This document shows positions 54,370 to 63,400 of a stretch of 64,000 nt of DNA, one piece after another. The notes beneath the pieces were generated by a model, which was not told where the DNA came from, did no database searches, and worked only from the letters and a program-made list of their open reading frames with translations. Every line of letters begins with the position of its first letter. Position 1 is the stretch's first letter. The translations under genes and the position numbers were made by a program. This stretch comes from Candidatus Heimdallarchaeum endolithica. Lineage in GTDB: Archaea > Asgardarchaeota > Heimdallarchaeia > Heimdallarchaeales > Heimdallarchaeaceae. The DNA is taken from the NCBI GenBank assembly GCA_021513715.1, contig CP084167.1, positions 2,303,555 to 2,367,554 on the forward strand. The letters are read 5' to 3'.

Positions 54370-55153
54370 ACAAGGAAAAGTAGTGAGTTTTTTCAGTTTT
54401 TCAGGAGGAGTAGGTAAAACGACTTTGGTTGTTAACATTGCTAAAATGTTAGCCGAACAAGGAAAGAAAATAATAGTGCTAGAACTAGAATTACTCTCAC
54501 CTAAATACCAAACTATTTTTGGTTTTAATCCTGCGAAATCTATAGATGAACTATATATGCAAAACTATAGAAACAATCTTGAACTAGAAACGGTTGATAG
54601 AATAATTAAGAAAAGTATAATTACAAACGATTATGGAGTAGATTTCATTATCCCTACTGCTCCCACAACAATAGAAGATCTAATTAACAGAGATAGAGAC
54701 TATAATCATAAAGATTTTGCAAACTTTATAAGAAATTTACTAGCTTATCTGAGGAAGAAATACGAGCTAGTGTTGATAGACTCTCCAAGTATAACGAACA
54801 CCGAAATAATGAGTGTTTTACTGCTATCAGATAAATTAGTTTATGTCTGTATTCCCCCTTTGGAAGATATATCTGAGGGAATAGAACAAATAAAAAAATT
54901 TCCAGAGAGTACATTCATCGATCCAATTGATGTGATAATAAACAAAGTACCAGTAGAAACAGAAAAAAAAAGACAAATATTGGAAAGAAAAATGAAAGAA
55001 CGACTAAAGAAAGAAAAAATAAACAAAGTAAGAATAGTAGAATTATCACTAAATTATATAAAAGAGAATGTAAAAGAAAGGAGAATATACATAGAAAAAG
55101 AAAAGGAAAAAAACATTTATCAAACACTGCTAAACTACAGTAAAGAATTATAA
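54353..55153 (+). CDS. ParA/MinD-like ATPase
   Basis: 266 residues. The nucleotide-binding loop SGGVGKTT (17-24) is the deviant Walker A, but the signature lysine of KGGxGKT is replaced by Ser17. LVLIDSPSITNTE is the switch II region (DxxP), followed by LSDKLVYVCIPPLEDISEGIEQI and DVIINKVP as in ParA/Soj. The terminal 80 residues are lysine-rich. ParA proteins partition DNA or organise cell-surface machines through ATP-dependent dimers on DNA or membranes. Last gene of the coupled operon. ACTATC repeats begin 49 bp after the stop. Confidence 0.85.
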   Translation: MMKKDEQGKVVSFFSFSGGVGKTTLVVNIAKMLAEQGKKIIVLELELLSPKYQTIFGFNPAKSIDELYMQNYRNNLELETVDRIIKKSIITNDYGVDFIIPTAPTTIEDLINRDRDYNHKDFANFIRNLLAYLRKKYELVLIDSPSITNTEIMSVLLLSDKLVYVCIPPLEDISEGIEQIKKFPESTFIDPIDVIINKVPVETEKKRQILERKMKERLKKEKINKVRIVELSLNYIKENVKERRIYIEKEKEKNIYQTLLNYSKEL

Positions 55154-55201
55154 TATCAAAATTAAAAGAAAAGAAAAATAAAGTCTATCCCTACCGCCAA
55201 A

Positions 55202-55225
55202 ACTATCACTATCATTATCACTATC
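55202..55225. repeat. Four tandem ACTATC-type hexamers
   Basis: ACTATC, ACTATC, ATTATC, ACTATC in direct tandem, 49 bp beyond the ParA stop codon. The same ACTATC core occurs in the 32-bp repeats at 56825. A centromere-like iteron is possible. Confidence 0.5.
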
Positions 55226-55306
55226 ATTTTCATTTGAACTAGCAAAAAAGAAACAAAACAAAACGAAAAGGAAAAAAAACAAAAGAATTGGAAATAAGGA
55301 AATTTA

Positions 55307-56689
55307 CTATTTTCTCTTATTTTTTAAAAGAAAGAGGAGATTTTTAACCGAGAAAATAGAAACGAAGGATAAAGGAGTGAGAACGATTATCAAGTACATT
55401 ATTTGGTTTTTGATTAAGGGATTGGTATGGTTATAAAATTCTTCAAGATTGGTTAAACCATCACCATCAAGGTCAAGATAAGAGTCATTAGTTAAAGGGT
55501 CAGAACCATAATGAACTTCCCAACCGTCAGGTAAAAGGTCTCCATCCGAATCAGGATTCCAGGGGTCAGTACCATAAAGATGATCTTCAAGATAATCTAG
55601 TAGCATGTCTTCGTCGAAATCGCTTCCACGAGGAAAAGGGTCAAAAGCTTTAGCTTTTCCATCGATAGGGTAAGGTTCAGAGCCATCGGTATCTGACCAA
55701 TAGTTACCAATAGAATAGACGGGGTCAAACCAGGTGTTATTCGCTCCATCATCAAAAGCTTGAGAAAGATTATTACCTTTATTGTTCTTGAAAAAAACGT
55801 TACGTGAGATAAAGTTGTTAGAAGCAGCTTTGTGAACAAACAGTCCATACTCACTGTTATTGAACAAAACATTAGAAGAAAGGTGATTGTTAGAACCACC
55901 TAAAAATATCCCACTTTTTCTGCTCTCGGAAATAACGTTATCGGTAACGGAGTTGTTATCCCCACTTACGCTTATTCCTTTATAAAAAGTATAAGTAATA
56001 GTATTATTTGTTATGATGTTATTATGTCCTGAACCATAAATTCCATGTGCTCCACTATACGATATGTAGTTATTAGTAATAATGTTAAAACAACTTTCAG
56101 TCATATCAATACTTTTTCCACTATTATGAGAAATATTATTACCACTAACCAAATTGTGAGAACCGTGTTGGATTCTTATTGCTCCCCGAGTATGAGTTAT
56201 AAAATTGTTAATAACGACGTTATCAGAACTGTATAAACGTATTAATTCGCGAGAATAAGTTCGATTGGTTCCACCAACAAGAGTGGAACCCTCAAGGTGA
56301 AGATGGGCGTTATCCCATGCTCCAATATCCCAAGGACTGTCAGTGTAAGTTAGAATGGTTGTATCATAGATCTCTAAAGAAGAATTGTCTATAGCATAAA
56401 TACTTAGAGAACCCACTCTATCATGTTCAATAACAATAAAACAATTACGAAGAATAAGAGAGCCTTCGTCCTTGATAAGAACTCTGTTGATAAGTTTAAT
56501 AAACTCGTTTTCAACTACAGTAGGTTCAGTAATGTTCCAAATACCTTCCGGAGGAGGAAAGGTTCCTGAGCTAGATGCAGAAGAAGTAACTAGAGGACTA
56601 AAAGTAGGTGAAAAGAGCAGGAGAGAAGAAAAAATCACAAGTAAAAGCACGAACGAATTATTTTTCCTTTTTGTTAGAATAAAAAGCAT
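55307..56689 (-). CDS. Secreted parallel beta-helix surface protein with calcium-type repeats
   Basis: 460 residues. A signal peptide (about 1-38) precedes a right-handed beta-helix of NosD/PbH1 type (about 60-325) with repeated NNxIxxNxI(S/T) units such as NLVSGNNISHNSG, NIITNNYISYSG, NNIITNNTITYT and NSVTDNVISES. Residues about 355-430 contain Asp-rich loops (DSDGDLLPDGWE, DLDGDGLTNLEEF) resembling calcium-binding thrombospondin type 3/dockerin repeats. A membrane span and NKRK follow. Many sequons are present. It probably sits on the cell surface and binds or cleaves polysaccharide. Oriented towards the ParA operon. Confidence 0.8.
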   Translation of the reverse strand: MLFILTKRKNNSFVLLLVIFSSLLLFSPTFSPLVTSSASSSGTFPPPEGIWNITEPTVVENEFIKLINRVLIKDEGSLILRNCFIVIEHDRVGSLSIYAIDNSSLEIYDTTILTYTDSPWDIGAWDNAHLHLEGSTLVGGTNRTYSRELIRLYSSDNVVINNFITHTRGAIRIQHGSHNLVSGNNISHNSGKSIDMTESCFNIITNNYISYSGAHGIYGSGHNNIITNNTITYTFYKGISVSGDNNSVTDNVISESRKSGIFLGGSNNHLSSNVLFNNSEYGLFVHKAASNNFISRNVFFKNNKGNNLSQAFDDGANNTWFDPVYSIGNYWSDTDGSEPYPIDGKAKAFDPFPRGSDFDEDMLLDYLEDHLYGTDPWNPDSDGDLLPDGWEVHYGSDPLTNDSYLDLDGDGLTNLEEFYNHTNPLIKNQIMYLIIVLTPLSFVSIFSVKNLLFLLKNKRK

Positions 56690-56824
56690 GAATAAATAAC
56701 CCTTTTTTTTATTAATAAATTTTTGTAAATTATTGCTTTAACTGTTATTTAATGTGATAGAATAGTAAGTTAAAGATACATTATAAAAGAAATAAATAAA
56801 GGATAGCAAATTGCTACTGTGAAA

Positions 56825-56912
56825 AAACGTCTATAAAAACTATCGACATTTTTGAGAAACGTCTATAAAAACTATCGACATTTTTGAGAAACGTCTATAA
56901 AAACTATCGACA
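56825..56912. repeat. Three tandem 32-bp repeats
   Basis: Units at 56825-56856, 56857-56888 and 56889-56912 (last one truncated at 24 bp) are identical over their shared length. Each contains CGTCTATAAAAACTATCGAC, a partial dyad (GTC...GAC) with the ACTATC core seen after parA. It lies in the 808-bp non-coding gap between the beta-helix gene and the giant gene. The rest of the gap is AT-rich with the hairpins described at 57227-57418. No spacers, so this is not CRISPR. Confidence 0.85.
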
Positions 56913-57226
56913 CAAATTCAATCTATGACAAAAGATGTCTTTTAAAATCATTTATAATGTGGTAGAAAAGTCTCCTGGGTTTAAATACTACCAATAGTTT
57001 TATATATCAGTAATTGACCAAAAAGAAAAAACTTCACACGATACTAAAAAATGCATTTTTATTTAATTAAAAGGCTGAAGAATAAGAAGTGTGATATATA
57101 TACACTGTTGGATAAAAACAACTTACGGGTTATAAATTCAAACAGAAAATAAAGAGAATGAGAAAAATTTACAGGTATTTATAAATACCATATTGATTTA
57201 AATAGAAAAAGAGATAGTCACATTTT

Positions 57227-57418
57227 ATGAGTCAATGTAGTAAAAAATTGTTCAACCCCAAGTACCCGAACAAAACTATGTTGACTCATAAATCCTTGAA
57301 AAACTCAAATTCAAGGATAACCCAGAAAGAAAAAATTGACTCATGTTGCTTTTTAGCAAACTTTTTTTCAACAGCAGATCTGGGTAAAAAAAGGAAAGTG
57401 GAGATTTTTTCACTTTCC
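57227..57418 (+). other. Hairpin-rich leader region before the giant surface-protein gene
   Basis: ATGAGTCAAT (57227-57236) recurs inverted as ATTGACTCAT at 57335-57344, and TTGACTCAT also at 57281-57289. Two further perfect hairpins lie here: ATCCTTGAA/TTCAAGGAT (57292-57300 with 57310-57318, 9-nt loop) and GGAAAGTG/CACTTTCC (57393-57400 with 57411-57418). All precede the ATG at 57498. They may be an RNA regulatory leader or DNA-binding sites. Any reading frame here looks non-coding by composition. Confidence 0.45.
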
Positions 57419-57497
57419 ACACTCTCCTTTAAGTTTATTTTTAAGCATAATAGTGCTTCTTTTTGTTCTCTCTCAAAGAAAATAAAGGTGGATAAGA

Positions 57498-60400
57498 ATG
57501 GAGAAAATAAAGATAAAGAAAAAGTTAACAATTTATTCAATTTTAATAATATTACTATTCTCTAATTTAAGTGGATTGAATTTTAAGTTTTTACAAGCAG
57601 AAAATGGAGACCAGAGTCCTCCATCTATACTCAGAGTTACACAGTTTCCTGAAATTCCTACCCAATTCGATGGAGTAGTAGTTTATGTAGAAGTGGAAGA
57701 TGAAACAGGGTTTAGTTCAATATATTTAATGTATGAGAGAAACAATAACTTAACATCCATACCAATGAAGTATTTACCCAATTATTATGGAAATGGAACA
57801 TGTTTTTATGCTTCTCTTCCTTCTTTTTCAGCAGGAACTAGAATAACTTATTTTATCGAAGTGACTGATTCGAGTGAGAATCAGAATATTGCACACTCAC
57901 TAAAATATGATTATGTGGTGGTGAGTGATGGAATACCAAAAATAAAGTTATTAAACGAACCAAAATTTCTGTATTCGGAAGAAGAATATACTTTCCAGTT
58001 TACAATTTATGATGAGGATAATATCTCTCTTCAAGATACGGGAATTGATCCACCTTTATTATATTACAGAACAGAAAGAGTAGAAGGAACACAACAAGTA
58101 GTTTATAATTCCACGTCAGAAGTATTTGAAAGCGTTTTACCTTCCGTTAGTTTACTAGATGGAGAAATAAAGGAAGGAGAAAAGATAGAGGTGTGGGTAG
58201 GAGCTTATGATAAAAGTCCTGCACACCAGTATGGAGAGAGCCAACATTTGCAGTTACCAGTCATTAACGAGAAACCTTACATTTACGGTGTGGATAGATA
58301 CCCATATATTCCTTTGTATAATGAAAGTTTCAATTTAACCACAACAATCTATTATAGAGAAAATATAGGTATGAATATCACGCAAGTATCGGCAACTATA
58401 AACCGATATGATGAGGTTACACAAAAAATTACAAAGCAAAGTTATATTTTAACCCAAAGTGAATATTCAAAATTTGTATTTACAGGAATAATAGAACCGA
58501 TTGGATATATAGATAATATAGAACTAAAAATAAATTGTAAGTATACTTCAGATTACCAAATAGAAGAAGCAGAAGTAGAAAAACAAGAAAAAAGTTTTAG
58601 CGTAAGAGATTGCGAAGCTCCAGCGATATTAGAAAGTGGATTTAGCAGCGGAGTAACAACATTAAAAGAAGGAGAAGAAGTAAAAGTCTATGCCAATGTA
58701 TTAGATCGTTTGAATACAAAAGATGTCACTGCAATAGTTACTGAAGAGTATAAATCAGGATTGCAACTTATTCGTTCATCAAAGGAATATTTTCAAAAAT
58801 TGAGTTACTATGGAGATGATGGAATAAGTTTTATTCAACAGATGAGTATTGATCAGAGTATAAGTGGAGATTTTTATTTTGATGGATTAGTTCTAAAAGA
58901 AGAATATGTGAGTAAAGTTAGAAAAGAAGCAGCAAGCGAAACATTATCTATTTACGCAGTAGAAGGAAAAAATGAATTATTTATAAAAATCATAAATCCT
59001 GAAGGGTTTTTACCATTAAACTATAACCAATTGGTTATACAAGCACGTGCTATAGGACAAGATATTCTTTTAGCAGGAGTATATGCGGATTTAGGAGAAA
59101 CAGTAATTTGGAATGAAACAGTAGGAAATTACGTTTACGATAATGTGTTGCCTATAGACAAGTTTTTTTCTACAGATGAATACGGGACAGCTTGTTTATA
59201 CAATCTTCAAAATATCGAAGATATTACTAATTCAATATGGCTAAAATTCGTTCCTGCTGATGGAGGAAATTTTAGTTCATCTGATGGTTTAAGTATTGAT
59301 AATATTAGATTGTTCAGTATAAATACTCTAAATGGTGAAAGAATAGACTGTTATCATCAAGAAATAAATCATGATTTTGTTGAATATTACGGTTATTATC
59401 AAGCTAAAAAGGTTGATCAATTAATAACTTTCTATATCCAAGCGAGCGACGGAATAAATATCCAAACCCAAAATAATGAGGAAACAATAATAGTAACTGA
59501 TGGTAAACCTCCTACATTTGCCATTAATCAAATATCGGGAGTGGATATAGAGGATACTGAACTTAAATTTAGTATGGCTATAACTGATTATTCTATAATA
59601 GATCCAACTGATGCATTAAATGTCTGTTTTCATTACAAGATTAACGGATTAGAAGAAATAATTGTAAACTTAACAGTTGCTAATAACTGGGATGAAAAAG
59701 GAAAAGTGTGGGTGTATAATTTTAACAATACAACAATATTGAATTTCAATGATATGTGGGAATATTGGTTCAGTGCAGAAGATCCTTGTGGTAATCGTGG
59801 AGAAAGTAAACATTACTCTTTTGTTGTAGAAGAAAATAGTGCACCTACAATATCTTTAACTTGTCAAACAGTTACATATAATGGAGAAGAAAAAACAGTT
59901 GTTGAACCCGCAGGGGCAGAAATAGGAATATCTGGAGAATATTTAGACATAAACATGGATATAACAGAGAATGAAGGAGGAAGTGGAATAAAACTTATCC
60001 AGCTATATTGGTATACTTCTTCTCACGAATCCAATTGCTGGAGTTCAGAAGTATATAGTTTTATGTCTGTCTATTCCATCACTGATTTGACTGTAGCAGA
60101 AAAAATGATACATAATTTCGATAAAGTAGGTATACTTTATTATTATGCACAAGTAATTGATCATGCAGGAAACATTTATCAAACACCAGAATATCAAGTA
60201 CAGTTAATAGATAATGTAAAGCCTATAATAAAAATCAACTCTGAATATAATAGCCCAAATGGGTTGTATAATGTCGACAATTCGTATGGTGATATAAGCT
60301 ATAATGAAGATGCATATATCACTTTAGAAATAGAAGATGCATCAACTATAACTAACCTAATTTTGGAGGCAGAAACATCACAAGGTACCTTTGCAGGAGA

Positions 60401-63400
60401 AGTTATATGGGACGAATATTATCATGATTGGACATTACAACATTATCAGATTAAAGTAAATAAAGCGTGGGAAGTAGGAGAAAATATCAATTTAAAGATT
60501 ACAGCGGTAGATTCTTTTGGAAATGCACTAAACAATTTTCTATTAGGTACAGAATACATTATAGATAAACTTCCTCCTGTTTTACTCTCCTATTCGGATA
60601 ATAATCCTGAACTAGGGGGAGGAGAAATAACTATTTCTTACCAAGTTAAGGATATAGGAAGTGTTGTAGCTTACCTTTATTATAATTTTAATTCGTCAGT
60701 GGAAACACCCTCAACTGAAAACGCTACTCTTTCTGATTTTCAAGTGGCTGTAATGGAACTTGAATCAATAGACGATACAAAATACGCACCTTATATTGAA
60801 TGGTCATTTACCAAAACATTATCTCTACCATTAGAAATATTATATCCTGCAGTATCAATATATTTTGTAGCATTAGACGAATACAATAACAGTTTAACAT
60901 GTATTGGAGGAAAAGCATATTCCCTACCTAATTTTGATATAGAAACAAGTATTTACACTCCCAAGATTGAATCATATAAAAAACTCGCTGATAAATTTGG
61001 AGATTTTAGAGAATACCCCAGAGATAATGTTGATAAAAGATGGGTGGGAGAAACAGAAACAACGATAATTTCCTATGACTTCAGTGTAGAAGAAAATTTT
61101 TCTATAAACTATGCTCATCCTTATGGAGATAGATTTGCAAAAAGCGTATTGGAGTTTTATACTAGGGGTTGCCAAAATAGTTACTACGCACTTGGAGAAC
61201 CAGATGGAAACATGGCGGAGGTAGGAGAATATATACGTTTAGACATGGAGTATGAAGGAAAAATATTGAGTAAGCCTGGAGATGGAGAAGATTTTAAAGT
61301 TTATGGGGGAGCAGGACAATATCAAGTAATATTAATAAAAAATGCATTGTCTCCCTTGCCAGCATATTATCATCTAGGAACAGGAACGGGTATAACTTCT
61401 TGGGACTTAGAAGCAGTGGGTTTAGATGAAGTAAGATATATAGAAATATGGAATGAAAACACTGATAACTCTCCAGTTTATATTGATGCAATAGAAGCAA
61501 TACATTGTGATGGGGATAGTTTCACCGGTCAAGAATGGCAAAATGCAGAAGAAAATAACGGAATTCCTGCAAATATAGTAGATAAGCAACTTTCAATGTA
61601 TTACCATGGTTATAATGGAAACAATGAAATATTAGAAACCACGGTCAATCCTGAGTTTTACGACTACTTGTACATACCTCTATGGATGAATACCTATCTC
61701 CCTCAAATAAAACTGTCAATCAACTTTGTACAACAAGCTTATTCTGTTGATCTTTTTGCAGTAGATAATATAGCAAAGGATTCTTTGATGCAAAATGGAA
61801 ATTATGTGCATCTAGGAAAAATAGATGGCTCTGGAGTGTATTATTTTGCATGTTCATACCCTAATAGATACACAGGTGTGTTATTCAAAATAAGACATAG
61901 CTGGGAAAGAATAACGAGCGAACTTGTTCAAATGTACAATTATGAATTTACGCTTGATTATATTAAATTATTTGGAATTTTTTATAGAATAGAAGAATTA
62001 TCAGGACCAAATTATTCAGAATTTGAAAAAATGTATGAAAAAAATAGCGGGAGCAATCCTGATCCTCTATTTTTACAAATGGAAAATTATAATGGTGAAA
62101 ATCAGAAAAGTGCAAGTATAGATAATATCCATGAGGAAATATGGGCTGATGCAATTAATGAATTGGAAATTTTTGGTGGTACAAAAGGAGAATGGTTTTA
62201 TCTCGCAATAGATAGAGCAAGTGAGCAACCTAATAATCCCATTGTTACGGATGTTCAAGTTGTTTATGTAGACGGAGAAAGATTATATTGGAAAAATGCA
62301 TATAATAACCAAAAAAGAATAGCCTTAATTTTTGACACTTTAGAATTCTATGAAACTTATGGAGTGAGTAATTACTTTTACATTATGTCAAATGCCACAA
62401 TTGAGGGAAAAGGATTTACAGCTTACTATTATTCTTTTTATTCTAATAATGAACTGTTAGAAGGGTTCAACTATGAAGGAATACCTCAGGCAGATTTCAG
62501 GACAGGTGATGCACTTAACCCCACTCTTGAAGATACAAGTTACGATTCTCCATGGTGGAATAACCCATTAGATTTTACCTCTCTCAATTCGGATAAACAC
62601 GGGTGTATAGTCGTACAAATCCAAGAAAATCAGTCGGGTAATATTGATTATCTAAATTTTGAAGGATATTACTCTTTCTTATTGGATGATCTTTATCTTG
62701 GTGGAGAAGAATTACATACACATAGAATCGGTTATCTCCCTATACATATAGAAGGATTTAGCTACTATAGTGGAATAATGGACGGTTTTTATATTACTGA
62801 CGATATAAAACCCAAATTAAGATTGCAGACATCTATAGCAAATCTTTATTCTCACCCCTTAGAATTAAGCTATGTTCTTCCTCTCGAGTTTATTGATTAT
62901 GGAGAAGGGTGGTTACCCAGAGAAATAAAAGATTATGATACTAGTTACTTAGATAATGAAAGATATAGATGGTTAGAGGTAGAATTTCACAATAAGATTC
63001 AATATGCTATTACAGAACTAAATAATGATTCATGCACACTTTTTCAGAAAGTGTTCGATACTCAATCAAATGAGATTTATTTTGAAGAGAGCTATACTCA
63101 TTATAAAAGTAAAAATATAGATAATGAACTCACAAAGAGTTTCTCTCATATAATTCCTGAATCAGAAGCTATTTTTCCAAGTTCATATCAAGATTTTACT
63201 TACAAGTCAAGCTTAAACTATGTAGGAAATATTTCTTCTTCAGATTATGTAGAAGTTGATTCACCAGAGATTAAAATAGGAAATACAAAAAAAGAAGATT
63301 CAAATATAAATGAACAATATGAAAGAGCGAAAGATGAATACAGATTTTATTATTTCTTGCCATATGAAAGCGATACAAATTCTATTGCTTTTGTGAATAT

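Noticed and set aside
56825..56912. CRISPR-like direct repeats
   Set aside because: The units abut with no spacers, only three copies, and no cas genes apart from a broken Cas4-like nuclease 6 kb away.
48603..57497. A complete integrated virus or plasmid beginning at the tRNA
   Set aside because: No integrase, no attachment repeat of the tRNA end and no replication or capsid genes were seen.
57227..57565. 112-codon frame before the giant gene
   Set aside because: Composition is unlike its neighbours, it overlaps the start of the giant gene, and the DNA is better explained by hairpins.
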